DNA from: Neoarius graeffei
Lineage: Eukaryota; Chordata; Actinopteri; Siluriformes; Ariidae
Reading direction: 5' to 3'
DNA length: 64,000 bases
NCBI RefSeq assembly: GCF_027579695.1
Contig: NC_083570.1
Location: 9,348,793 to 9,412,792, forward strand
Part shown: piece after piece, positions 21,201 to 32,072 of the stretch
How positions within the stretch are numbered: position 1 is the first letter of the stretch
Layout: every line of letters begins with the position of its first letter
Made by a program: the position numbers and the translations under genes
Notes under the pieces: model-generated
Told to the model about the DNA's origin: nothing
The model's input: only the letters and a program-made list of their open reading frames with translations
The model's database searches: none

Positions 21201-23580
21201 TGTGTGTGTGGGTTTCCAGTAGACCTCGATGCTAAGGCTTCTGTCTTGTCTAATGTGTACATCACAATCCAAGAAGGCTAGATTATTCCCACTGATGTCT
21301 TCCCAAGTGAAATTGATGTTGATATCCACTGCACTGATGTACTTAGAGAAGGCTTCCACCTCAAGGGTTTTGATTTTAACCCAGGTGTCATCCACATATC
21401 TGAACCAGTGGCTGGGAGCAACTCCTGAAAAAGTGGTCAAAGCTTTATGTTCCACTTCCTCCATGTAAAGATTGGCCACAATAGGGGACACCGGTGAGCC
21501 CATGGTGCATCCATGCTTCTGTCTGTAGAAACTTTCATTAAACTGGAAATATGTGGTAGTCAGGCAGAGGTCAAGCAGGGTGCAAATCTGGTCCGTGGTG
21601 AGGTTCGTTCTATCCAGTATGGTGCTGTCTTGAAGGAGTCGTTTTCTAACAGATTCGACTGCTTCTGTGGGGGGAATGCTTTGTTGTTAAGATGAAGATA
21701 GACAGCAGAGTACTGACCTGAGGAACTGGCTGTCCTGTGTTGAGCCATGACAATGTAGTGTATGCAATTCAGTGCAGTGAGGAATGCACGGACTCGTATA
21801 TTGGGGAAACAAAAGAACCGCTTCACAGGCGCATGGCTCAACACAGGAGATCCAGTTCCTCAGGCCAGGACTCTGCTGTCTATCTTCATCTTAACAACAC
21901 AGGGCTCAGAACATTCCTACAACAGTAGAGGGAAAAGAGAAGGACCAGAATCACACCAAGAAAGCACTTCAGAACTGCGGATATCCCAACTGGGCCTTCT
22001 TCAAGAGCAGAAAAAGGAACATAACGGACAAGGAGGATAACAGGAACAAATGCAAGAACATTGTCATTCCCTACATTTCTGGTCTATCTGAGAATCTCAG
22101 GAGGATCTTCTACAAACACAACAATCCGGTACATTTCAGACCCAGTAATACCCTGAAGCAGAAACTGGTCCGCCCTAAGGACAGAATAGCCAGACACAAA
22201 CAGGACAACGTAGTATATGCAATTCAGTGCAGTGAGGAATGCACGGACTCGTATATTGGGGAAACAAAACAACCGCTTCACAGGTGCATGGCTCAACACA
22301 GGAGAGCTAGTTCCTCAGGCCAGGACTCTGCTGTCTATCTTCATCTTAACAACAAAGGACACTCATTTCAGGATTGCAACATACTCACTTTAGCCAGAGA
22401 GGATCGTTGGTATGAGCGAGGAGTTAAAGAGGCCATTTTTGTCAAACTGGAACGGCCATCACTGAACAGAGGTGGGGGTCTAAGACATCATTTATCAGCC
22501 ACCTACAGTACAGTCCTTGGCACACTTCTCAGACAACTGAATGCACACCAAAACCCAGCTGTTTTCAGTGACTCACAGGAGGACAGAGAGAACCAGCAAT
22601 CCATTGATCACCCCAACGACTCTCGAGGCCGTTCACTCCCAGCCCCCAGTGACCCACACCAACAGGATGACTCAACAACACCTTAGGATTGCTTTTCATC
22701 CATGAGAGGATAAATACCTGATACTCCCTATTAATCAGACAGAACTGAAGAAGCCTTTCGGATGAGAGGTGAAATGTCTTCAAGAATCTTCAAGCAAGTC
22801 CAGTTGCTCTCTTTTACCACCCACAGTTTACATTTGCAAATTGGTAGAATGAGTTAATCATCACATGCAAGATTTGCAGTTAATCAAATGGATTTCATAT
22901 TATTATTATTATTCATGAATTACTACAGTTCTGAACTTCAAATGTTAAAAGTTTGGCCTTTGGAGAGATGATGGAGACTCTTTTGGTGGAACACAACGAA
23001 GCAAAATATTGTGACCCTCTAATGTTGACCTGAAGTTGGCACCACTGGGGGTTGGCATTGGGTTTTTGTCCTCACCACTGTTAATACCAAACCTACGGAC
23101 TTGCCTACATGTTATCTCGTTCTAATTGTTGTGACTTTTATCCAAATGACAGCTGCCAATACATTGTTACTTTGCACTTTTTGTTGATCTGGGTACTAAT
23201 CTTTGAGAAACTGGATTGGCAGAATGTTGCCTGTGAAGAAAAGAATGTCTTTTTATTACCCTGTGCCAAGTTTATGTTCACTTAAGTGCAATTTTTAAGA
23301 GCCAAAAATTGCATTTTATTTATTGTTTTTGTGGTGAGTGGTTTTGTTTGATTTTTTTATTTTTTGAGCTTATTTATTTTTTACGTTCCATTGTTGAATT
23401 GAATATGTTTACTTAATTAAAAAGTTTACTGTACTATGAAAGGGTGTATTTGCATAATCATTATTATTTTACTAGTGGCATAAAATTGTCCTGAAAAAAT
23501 GTCAACAATAATATCGTTTATTGCAATAATTTCTGAGACAATATATCGTCCAACAAAATTTGTTCTCGTGACAGGCCTAG

Positions 23581-23613
<33 letters not shown>

Positions 23614-24770
23614 CGATGTACATTTCAGAAAGTCTTCTCTGCTCTGTGATTCTGGTCCTGAAATGATCTGAACTGCTGCAGCTGTGGAGAGAAAAATAGA
23701 AACATGAGTTTGTGTAAAAGATGGAAAGAGTTTAAAGTGATCCAGTCAGTTTATTCATTTTAAATCAGTGTTTTCGTTCAAAGTGTCGGGTGAATAAAGT
23801 GTCCGCAGAAAAGAAAGCAGGAGCATCGCTAAGAAATAACATCACTGTGTTTCTCCAGCAGGAACAGCTTCTCTTACCATGTGGAGGGATTTTGTTGAAT
23901 TCCTCCTCACAGAATTCCTCGAGTCTCTTTTTCAGATCTGAAAGAGAATTCCTCACTCCATCAAATGAGAGATGTTGATGGACAGTGACGCTGGATGTGT
24001 GAAATGATGGTCTTTGAAATTGAGGAGACCGAAGTCCAGAAGCTAAAACCTACAGAAAGCAAATGAAATGTAAAACCCACTTGTGATGTCAGACAGGGAC
24101 ATTTATTGTTCCCTTAATGAGAGGTGTTTTAGAGAGTGTGTGAGGAACAGCTGGCTCTGTAGATCAGACAGTGAGTGTTACCTGGAGGAAATGGATGTGA
24201 TCGTGTGTGTGTGAAAGCTGCTCCAGCTCAGTGACTCTCCTCTGAAGATCAGCAATCTCCTGCTCCAGTTGCTCCAGGAGTCGTTCAGCTCGACTCAGTT
24301 CAGCCTTCTCCTGATCTCTGATCAGCTCCGTCACCTCCCAGCGCTTTTTATCCATGGAGCTGATCAGCTCAGTAAAGATCCTCTCACTGTCCTCCACTGC
24401 TGTCTGTGCACTGAGCTGTTAGGACACACACACACACACACACAAGATGTAAAGCTCATCTATCATTCCCTCTCTTACTGGGACTGTAAATGACTCATTG
24501 TCCATGTTGTGTGTGTTTCTCGGAGCAGCTCTGTCTCTGCTCACTGCTCACCTTTATAGTGTTCACAGCCTGTTTCAGCTCCTGCACCTTCTTCTGCTTC
24601 TCCTGGATTCTCTGCTGGGATTTCATCTGCTCCTCCTTTAACTCACTCTGAGGACAAATAAAATACATTCAGCTTTTTATACAGTACGAGAGAACTGGTT
24701 CCATATTAATGTCAGTTCAAAGTACATTCATGTTTCACTCTGAAGGTTATGTACTCTGTGTTTGTGCGTG

Positions 24771-24852
<82 letters not shown>

Positions 24853-27629
24853 GTTCATTAACTGATCTGGGCTGGGTTTCCCGAAAGCCTCTTAAGGCCA
24901 AAAGAGTTTTAAATGACCTCTTAAGATCCATCATCAAGCTAACATGGTTTTCCTGAACAACATCGTAGCACAAGTCGTCCTTTAGGCCAAGTTTACATTA
25001 GACCGTATCTGTCTCATTTTCTTCGCGGATGCACTGTCCGTTTACATTAAAACGCCTGGAAACGCCGGGAAACGGGAATCCGCCAGGGTCCACGTATTCA
25101 ATCCAAATCGTGTCTGGTCCGGTGCTGTGTAAACATTGAGAATACGCGGATACGCTGTGCTGAGCTCTAGCTGGCGTCGTCATTGGACAACGTCACTGTG
25201 ACATCCACCTTCCTGATTAACTGGCGTTGGTCATGTGACGCGACTGCTGAAAAACGGCGCGGACTTCCGCCTTGTATCACCTTTCATTAAAGAGTATAAA
25301 AGTATGAAAATACTGCAAATACTGATGCAAATACTGCCCATTGTGTAGTTATGATTGTCTTTAGGCTTGCCATCCTTCCACTTGCAAGTGGTAAGTGACG
25401 CGCATGCCCGACATGCACTTAGAGCACACACACAGCGGCTCAGTCCCAAATCACTGCTCGTGCGCTCCACTCGCGCGCTCTGTGAGCTGCGCAGGGCCGG
25501 AGTGCGCACCCTCCAGAGGGCACTCGCTGTTCAGGGCGGAGTGATTTGGAGTGCAGGATGCCTGCGGAGCTGAGCGTTTCCATGTATTGGCGTTGCTATG
25601 TGCACGCGAATCGTGTATTGGCGTTGCTGTGTGCACACTAATCATTTTAAAAACGTTAATCTGATGATCCGCTGATACGGTCTAATGTAAACCTCACCTT
25701 AGTTTGCTCGGAATTTACGAGAGACCCGGAGCACTCATTCAAAACAAAGAGCGACTCGCTCGCTGCCAAATCCACAGAATGTGCATGCGGCTCTGAGGGA
25801 CTCTCACAGTCAGCGGGGGAAACTGGTGTTGAATCTGCTGGTGGTGTTCAATTAGTTTTCTTCTACATTGCAAGTACATCGAGTTAATTATCAGAGGTGG
25901 ACAGTAATGAAGTACATTTACTTGCGTTCTGTACTGAAGTACACTTTTTGAGTATCTGTACTTTACTTGAGTATTTTTTTCTTTGGAAACTTATGACTAA
26001 CTTCACTACATTTGAAAGACAAATATCGTACTTTTTACTCCACTACATTTCTATCAAGGTCTTCGTTACTCGTTCCTATGAAGCGGTTTTGAAAGTGGAT
26101 GTTTTTTCTTTTCTAAAACGTGATTGTTTTTTTCCACAGGTGACACTGAGACAGTCTATCAGTAATCACTAGGGTCACGTCACGTCCATAGACTGGATAA
26201 AATCAAGATCAATGATTTCTCCGCAGCATTATTTAACACGATCAGTTGATGGCAGAATGGAAGGAGGCGGTTCTTCTGGGGAATGCACACACCCACGGTT
26301 CTATAGCTAGAACCCATGATTCAGTTTTCTGAAAGGAATAAAGAGTCGTTTCATTTTAAATATTTGCTTTGTTTGCCTAAAACTGAGCACATCACAGCCT
26401 ACAAAAACTCGCCATCCCACCTGTGGAAGCATATTGAGGGATATAAACATTTTATTCCAAGAGAAAGCCTGCAGCAAAGTTGTCTGTGCTTTTAGAGCTA
26501 GCGATAATGTTGCAATCGCTACACAGTCTGATTAGTCAAATGAAATTCTGTGGATTTGCTCGCCAAGTTTCCATAGTCTTATCCACAGCTAATGTTTACA
26601 CATAGTTAACTTGGACACTGTTAGTTATGTCTAATACGATTGCTTTTAGCAGCTACTAATGCCTATATCGGGGACGCGAACTACAAAGATGCTCTTCATC
26701 CTGTTGCTCTTTAGACTCCTTCTTATGAGTGAGTTCGGGAAAACCACGTACAGAGACAACATTTGTTCCTTAAGAGAGTCTCTCAACTCTCTCTTTAGGT
26801 CTGAAGGGCAACGTTATCAGGAAACCCACCCTGAACCAGATTACGACCATCACTGAAGATAAATTTAACACTCTGTTCACCAGAACACAGACAATTTCAA
26901 TCAGCTTTTACAGAATCCTTCTGATTGAGACACACATTGAAATTAAAGTTCAAATCATATCACTGACTAAAGCACCTGTTTCTAGATGGGAAACTATAAT
27001 TAAATTGATTTAATTCTGGAAAGATTTCTAGTTCTTACCTGTTTCTCAGCTCTTTCTGTTGCAACTGAAACAGCGTCATGGTCTTTATGTTTCTCGAACA
27101 TACACAAATAACAGATGCAGGTTTGATCAGTACGACAGTAGATCTCAATCAGCTTGTTATGTTCAGAGCAGATCTTCTCTTGGAGTTTTGCTGAGGCTTC
27201 AATTAATGTGTGTTTTTTCAAAGCAGGAACTTCAAGATGAGGTTTCAGATGAATTTCACAAAATGAAGTCAAACAAATCATGCAGGACTTGTCGGCTTTG
27301 TGTTTTCTCCCAATGCAGAAATCACACTCCACATCTCCAGGTCCAGTGTAACAGTGAGCAGGAGAAGCAGCTTGGACTTCAGTCTTCTTCAGTTTCTCCA
27401 CCACTTCATCCAGCATGTTGTTTCTGCGTAGAACAGGCCTTGTCGTGAAAGTGTCTCTGCACTGAGGACAGCTGTAGATGCCCTTCTGATCCTCCTGATC
27501 CCAGCAGTCATTAATACACACCTTACAGAAACTGTGACCACAGGGGATAGCCACCGGATCCTTCAGGAGATCCAGACACACTGGACACATGAACTGGTCC
27601 TGAGCTACTGAAATACTGGCCTCGGCCAT
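18264..27629 (-). CDS. finTRIM-type E3 ubiquitin ligase, gene A
   Basis: Six exons on the minus strand: 27039-27629, 24552-24647, 24182-24415, 23878-24049, 23622-23681 and 18264-18796. Lengths 591+96+234+172+60+533 give 562 codons including the stop; all borders fit AG/GT and the phases agree. Exon 1 has a C3HC4 RING (CPVCLDLLKDP, CGHSFC, CPQC) and two B-boxes (CDFCIGRKHK; CSEHNKLIEIYC). Exons 2-4 form a coiled coil (LERLLEQLEQEI-like heptads). The last exon is PRY/SPRY (LTLDPNTAHRRLILSE, CYWEVEWSG, RIGVYVDHSAGTLSFYS). Proteins of this family are cytoplasmic RING ligases whose SPRY recognises targets, and many are implicated in fish antiviral defence; the ligand here is unknown. Intron 5 is 4.8 kb because of nested transposons. 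AATAAA overlaps the TAA stop. No disabling change was seen. Confidence 0.9.
20480..21027 (+). mobile_element. MITE, copy 2 (truncated), in the Penelope end
   Basis: This copy is inverted relative to the one at 5092 and starts TGGGGCTTTTCCACTACC. It interrupts the left Penelope terminus after CTGACTAA; the other terminus (22730) shows the same sequence without it. It is cut at about 21027 by the Penelope RT sequence, so its second terminus is gone. The short ORF MEDMESLMLLVLVLW... is at 20740-20868 on the plus strand. Confidence 0.8.
21053..21750 (-). pseudogene. Penelope reverse transcriptase, partial
   Basis: From 21750 downward a short GIY-YIG remnant (AQHRTASSSGQYSAVYLHLN) is joined to RT in other frames. 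Recognisable RT parts are LLDLCLTTTYFQFNESFYRQ-like sequence, MGSPVSPIVANLYMEEVEHK, the active site YVDDTWVKIK, and WKPTHTDQYLLFNSHHPLEH. Frames change at least once before the GSPVSP motif. The C-terminus is lost at the MITE border. Confidence 0.85.
21752..22686 (+). pseudogene. Penelope RT C-terminus and GIY-YIG endonuclease
   Basis: A first endonuclease fragment (21752-21901: VVYAIQCSEECTDSYIGETK, LHRRMAQHRR) is followed by an open frame from about 21902 to 22686. That frame begins with the RT end (AQNIPTTVEGKEK, ALQNCGYPNWAFFKSRKR) and continues into a second, longer GIY-YIG domain (AIQCSEECTDSYIGETKQPL, then HSFQDCNILTLAREDRWYER). The doubled endonuclease piece matches the partial tandem structure of these elements. 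Without its RT core the copy is inactive. Confidence 0.85.
23583..23611. repeat. (GT)n microsatellite
   Basis: A GT run lies just outside the hAT right end, next to exon 5 of finTRIM A. The matching place in gene B (52905-52937) also has a GT run. Confidence 0.9.
24764..24849. repeat. (GT)n(GA)n compound microsatellite in intron 1 of finTRIM A
   Basis: A GT run passes into about 23 GA units. The orthologous place in gene B (54080-54122) has a longer GT part and a much shorter GA part. Confidence 0.92.
24985..25698. mobile_element. PIF/Harbinger-type MITE, 714 bp
   Basis: Terminal repeats GGCCAAGTTTACATTAGACC and, at the right, the complement of GGTGAGGTTTACATTAGACC are flanked by TTA (24982-24984, 25699-25701). 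Gene B intron 1 has the empty site (GTCCTTTAGTTTGCTCGG near 54258). The TTA duplication and GG-starting ends are Harbinger hallmarks. No transposase ORF is present. Confidence 0.92.
25889..26340. repeat. Interspersed repeat (hAT-MITE-like) in finTRIM A intron 1
   Basis: The stretch starting CAGAGGTGGACAGTAATGAA looks like a common fish MITE start. The same stretch is in gene B (54449-54890), so it was there before the gene duplication. I could not define the right terminus or target duplication. The remaining intron to 27038 has only non-coding similarity to gene B. Confidence 0.5.
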
Positions 27630-27996
27630 TTTCCTGAACTCACAGACTGAGAGAGAGAGAGAGAGAGAGAGAGGTTAGTTTTGTTTTCTCTGAAATGAGG
27701 CGTGACCTCCTGGTCCTGTGTCTGTGAAAGAAAGATAATGAGAGAGGAGGAGCACAAACACAGAGAGGTCATGAACACTCCTCTATTAATCATTTCATCT
27801 CCCTTCAGTGCAGAAATATAACCCATGTAGCCGCACTGATTAGGATTAATTTCATGATATTTTATAAAAGTTGATTCAGTGGATTCGAATAAAATGTCCA
27901 AAAAAAAAAAAAAACAGTGAAAAAAATCATCATTCAGAAAAATCTGGAAGTCCAACTCTCTAAAGCCCCAAAAAAGTCAAGAGTTCAAACAAAAAA
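27630..27996. other. 5' flank of finTRIM A
   Basis: A GA run (27644-27671) lies just upstream of the ATG. Similarity to the flank of gene B ends at about 27858, which is one edge of a 13-kb block present only in unit A. A poly-A run is at 27900-27914. No clear promoter motif was found. Confidence 0.5.
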
Positions 27997-28563
27997 GTGA
28001 AAGCAAAGACCAAAGACAAATGCGAACAGTCAGGTGAGATCACTAACAAAACCATCTTCAACACAATTCAAGACCTGATGAAGAGGTTTGATGAGCAAGA
28101 TGACAGGATTAAAACTTTTGAAAGTCAGCTAGCAGCCAATACACAAGCAGTAAGAGAAAATAAGGAAGAAATAAGCAAAATGAAGGCAGAAATAATGTTG
28201 GTGAAAAAGGAAAACGCCTCACTGAAACAGATGTGTTTGGATCAAGCCAGATATAAGAGAAGGTGGAATCTCAGATTGATAGGTCTTCCCGAGAAAGACC
28301 AAGAGATCACTAGAGAGACTGTGATTGGCATCCTCACCCGGGTGATCCCGTGGTCAGTGGATAAACTTCACCAAACAGTGAGTATAGTGCACTGCTTGGG
28401 AAAGGGGAATGACGCAGATACCAACAAAATGCCTCGACCTGTAATCATCCAGTTTGCCATGCCAACTGTTGGGGATGAAATATGGAAGAAATCAAGAGAG
28501 GCGAGTGTAACCCAGTATAGAATTGGGCTCTATAGTTATATATTGAACCAGATCACCTCCTGA
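27997..28563 (+). pseudogene. L1-type LINE ORF1 fragment
   Basis: The 188-codon frame has a coiled-coil N-terminal half (NTIQDLMKRFDEQDDRIKTF, heptads to about residue 85) and an RRM-like part (RYKRRWNLRLIGLPEKDQE, then PRPVIIQFAMPT), the usual make-up of L1 ORF1 proteins. It is a different family from the ORF1 at 50359. No ORF2 follows; about 240 bp of 3' sequence lead to the 120-bp block at 28805. Confidence 0.78.
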
Positions 28564-28804
28564 CCCCAAGGAGTTGGGTGAGATCATCTTTAACGTGAAG
28601 AGGAGACCCCCCCCCCCCCATCTCTTCATTCATCATTTGGATACAGCAGTGTGGTCGGACTGTTAAAGCCCCACAACGACATCCAATTTGACTACTTTTC
28701 TTTTGACATGCCCAAGAACACTCTGGACTGAAACTGACTTGAGACTACCTTATATGACTAAAGCTCGCTGAACTGACCACAAACAAAGGGACAAAGTTGA
28801 ACTG

Positions 28805-28925
28805 CACTGAACCAAAGGAAACCTGAACTTTATTGCATGCAAAGAGACATTTTCTTTGACTGTAAGTGAATTGTGTTCAAACTCAAACTGTTTTTGTTTA
28901 AACTGTGAAACACTTAAAGCATTTA
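28805..28925. repeat. 120-bp block shared with 3192-3311
   Basis: Nearly identical to the segment next to the Gypsy LTR. Beyond it, 28926-29422 contains no gene or repeat that I recognise, except a 27-base direct repeat (ATGCACCAAGAACAATGGGC and following) at about 29187 and 29390. Confidence 0.65.
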
Positions 28926-29422
28926 TTGTGGTATTGAATGCCCTCTTTACTCTAGGAGTACTTTACTTAAGGTCAATATGAAACAAAAATAAGAAACATG
29001 AAGCAATTCTACACATATTAACATTTTTCATTAAACATTTATTTGTCTAATTTGACAAGTATAAAACATCAAGCGTAAATCCGAACTGCTTTACTTTGCA
29101 AATGACATGTAAAAATGTCCATGTTATAAAAACAGCAAGCTGAACTGAACTCTGCTTATTAGTAAGCAGTCTCTCAAACCTGGGTGAAATGCACCAAGAA
29201 CAATGGGCCCTTCAATTTAAGTTACCACACAATAACATAAAATGCCAGTTAACAGAGCCTGTTTGGCATTCATAGAAACCTCAACTTGCATTACATAAAG
29301 TATTACTATATATTATCTAGTTTAACTTTTAGCATGGTTTATTCTTGCCAGTGAGCATGTGACAATGTCCATGTGAGCATGTGGCTAAAATGCACCAAGA
29401 ACAATGGGCCCTTCAACTAATT

Positions 29423-30094
29423 TAAAGGAACACTTCACTCAAAAATGAAAATTCAGTCATTATCTATTCACCCCCATGCCAATAAAATGTCAGGTCAGCA
29501 TTTTTTTATTCCACTAAACACTTCCGGAATTTCACAGGAAAACAGTGCTGCAGCTTCCTCCCCAGCTTCCTCCCAAACTCCTGAAGCCAATGGTGACCAG
29601 AAGAAAAACAGACAAAAAAAAGAAGAAAAAAAATACTGCTTGTCTAGTATAAGCCAAGTCTCCTAAAGCCCTCACATGCCAAGTTGACTTGGGAAAAAAA
29701 TAAAAAACAAACAAAAAAACATCCTTTTCACCATTGTTTTAGACCAAAGCTCGAGACTACCTTCACATTTGCTACAATGGACAGTCATTTACACCATTTT
29801 TCAGCTAAAACATGGTGTAAATGACAACTTTTCCAAGTTAACTTCACATGCAGGGCCTTTAGGAGACTTGATTACACCAGATGAGCAGTATGAAGGCACT
29901 TCTTGTTTTTACTTTTTTTTTTACATTTGAAAACTGGTAAACATTTACATCAGTTGTTCAAGAGGAAGCTACAATGCTGTTTTTTTTTTGTGAAACTCCA
30001 AGAGTGTTTTGTGGACTAAAGAACTTCATCCTACTTTCAATAGTGGTGCATAGATAACGACTGAATTTTCACTTTTGGGTGAACTGTACCTTTA
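29423..30094. mobile_element. MITE with about 40-bp terminal inverted repeats
   Basis: The left end TAAAGGAACACTTCACTCAA and the complement of the right end (TAAAGGTACAGTTCACCCAA) match over about 40 bp. Inside are further inverted segments (around 29650-29695 against 29833-29878), so the single strand can fold strongly. The ends resemble a widespread fish MITE family; I could not fix the target duplication or superfamily. Confidence 0.75.
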
Positions 30095-30119
30095 GGTCAG
30101 TACGTAATACAGTCTACCA

Positions 30120-30572
30120 ACAGCAAAGGAACACAATGCTAGCTAATGTCGTTAGCTAATAGCTACTACAGAAGAACAAAGAGGTTACAATGGGTTATTT
30201 TAGCCTATTTGGTTACACACTCGCTGCCACAGAATGTTAACAGCAATGCAATGCCTTTTCTGGCTAATTTTATTCGTCTTACCTCCAACAGAGTGGTCAC
30301 TACACAAGCGCTGGTATGCCGAGGGCTGCCAATCTGTTAATGGCCGCTATCCATCTTCTCCGTCGGGATCCGATAAAATGATAAACCTTGCCTTGTTTGT
30401 TGATGGTTACTACATCCAGGTGCACAACAATATAGTGGCATGATGGAAGTCTTGCTGAAAATAAACACTTTCTTTGCTGCCGTTCCTCAGTGCTGGCTGT
30501 GGTAAACTACTGGTAGTACATGTCCAAAATGACGGCCGCGTTTGTCGTGACGTCACGTGAAAAGGGTCCATA
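30120..30572 (-). mobile_element. THAP-containing DNA element, fragment
   Basis: The right end, read on the minus strand, starts TATGGACCCTTTTCACGTGA and continues through GCCATTTTGGACATGTACTA to a THAP exon, matching the left part of the element at 33607. Similarity stops near 30232; further sequence to about 30120 may belong to the same element. The second terminus was not found. Confidence 0.7.
30283..30441 (-). pseudogene. THAP-domain exon, frameshifted
   Basis: The minus-strand start MPLYCCAPGCSNHQQTRQGL is followed by SFYRIP. An indel then shifts the frame before RRWIAAIN and the CSDH end. The exon finishes at a GTAAGACG donor. THAP is a C2CH zinc DNA-binding domain found in P-element-like and other transposases. 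This copy retains a segment that the 33738 exon has lost. Confidence 0.7.
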
Positions 30573-31336
30573 GAACCATTAGCACCTTTTTCATGGCTGC
30601 TGCACCGATTAACGTTACTTTCAGATGTTTTACAATCAACCAAACAAGTTAGATTGTTTTTTTTTTCTTTTCACTCACCGAGTGATCAATTTAGGAACGA
30701 GCGTTCCAGCAATTACCCTCGCCCAATCGGCAGAAATCGTCCGGTCTCACACTGCTCTATAAAGTTTAAATATTAACAACATACCGGTCAACCAGTGTTT
30801 AACATCATCAAGAATTATTCCAACTCAGTTTAAAGCATTATTTTCCGGTCTTACCCCGTGGATGAAAACAGGTTTTATCTCCATTTGGATCAGACAACGC
30901 ACGAGGCAGCAACCATAAACATGACATAAGTCAAGTCAAGTCAACTTTATTGTCAAATATGCTATACATGCTCGACATACAGCACAGATGAAATATCAGT
31001 CCTCTCTGACCCATAATGTTTATTATATTGCGCATTTTAACATTTGGTAATATGATCAAATGCGCACATGACCACAAAACAGGAAGTGATGACCGGACGT
31101 AACCTACGAGGTTGATCACCTGGGGCGCACAAGGTGCACTGATGGCTATTTGGGAAGCTTGTTCTACGTAGCCCTCTGCAGCAACTCTTTTTTTTTCCCC
31201 CCCATTTCTCCTTTTCTCCATTTTAAACACTTTTCAATAGTTTTTAGTGCATATAATCAATTTCAATAAATTATTTATTTCAAAATAAAATGAATTATTT
31301 GTAAAGCATCTATTTATTTCAAAATGAAATGAATTG
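30573..31336. other. Non-coding DNA with a possible LINE tail
   Basis: 30573-30928 shows nothing recognisable. At 30929-30960 the plus strand has GTCAAGTCAAGTCAACTTTATTGTC, whose complement resembles the 3' tail of some fish LINEs. The stretch to 31336 is otherwise AT-rich. Confidence 0.35.
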
Positions 31337-31698
31337 GGCAGCACGGTGGTGTAGTGGTTAGCGCTGTCGCCTCACAGCAAGAAGGTCCGGGTTTGAGCCT
31401 CGTGGCCGGTGAAGGCCTTTCTGTGCAGAGTTTGCATGTTCTCCCCGTGTCCGCATGGGTTTCCTCCAGGTGCTCCGATTTCCCCCACAGTCCAAAGACA
31501 TGCAGGTTAGGTTAACTGGTGACTCTAAATTGACCGTAGGTGTGAATGGTTGTCTGTGTCTATGTGTCAGCCCGGTGATGACCTGGCGACTTGTCCAGGG
31601 TGTACCCCGCCTTTCGCCCGTAGTCAGCTGGGATAGGCTCCAGCTTGCTTGTGACCCTGTAGAACAGGATAAAGCGGCTAGAGATAATGAGATGAGAT
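31337..31698 (+). mobile_element. tRNA-derived SINE, plus orientation
   Basis: The copy begins GGCAGCACGGTGG, has the A-box and B-box region near the start and ends GATGAGAT. AAATGAATTG-like sequence flanks both sides, compatible with a target duplication. Confidence 0.88.
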
Positions 31699-32072
31699 AA
31701 AATGAATTGCTTTTAGAATTTTAACGACTGCTCAATGACTTTTTCAATTAATTGTTTTTTTTCCACAAATAAAATGGATTATTTTAAGGGGATAGTCTTA
31801 ACAAAATTATGTCACTTTACAGCCTGGGCTACAAAGACCCGCTCTGATTGGCCAGCCTTGGCCAGTCCTTCAGTTGTCTTTGGACTTTTTCTTTTCCTGG
31901 TGTCTTAACTCACAGATCCTTTTGTTTATGGCCATTCGTATGTCTGGAATCTTCGCCCCTGGGTGTTGCTGAACAACTACATCTGTAAAAGACAATAAAA
32001 TAAGAAAGACATCCACAATGTTAGCCTCTGGTTGTTGCAAAAGGAAAGATGAGGTGGATCCCAATACTGGTA

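Larger units (their letters stand above)
20348..22829. mobile_element. Penelope-like retroelement with internal inversion
   Basis: The element lies in the hAT and is flanked by a 14-bp duplication ACATTTGCAAATTG (20334-20347 and 22830-22843). The left half reads on the minus strand (RT), the right half on the plus strand (end of RT plus GIY-YIG endonuclease). They meet head to head near 21750. About 100 bp at the two outer ends are inverted copies of each other. Such inverted and partly tandem structures are known for Penelope elements. Confidence 0.88.
18876..23579. mobile_element. hAT element in finTRIM A intron 5, with nested insertions
   Basis: The ends TAGGCCTGTCGCGA and the complement of TAGGCCTGTCACGA-type sequence are flanked by the 8-bp duplication GAAGTGTG (18868-18875 and 23580-23587), diagnostic for hAT. 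No transposase was found. The interior holds the Penelope element. Gene B keeps only the right end and some interior of the same insertion (about 52388-52900), so the insertion predates the gene duplication. Confidence 0.88.

Noticed and set aside
26659-26856. 65-codon ORF with a hydrophobic start, resembling a signal peptide
   Set aside because: It lies in intron 1 of finTRIM A; the matching part of gene B (about 55214-55410) differs in frame, so no conserved coding.
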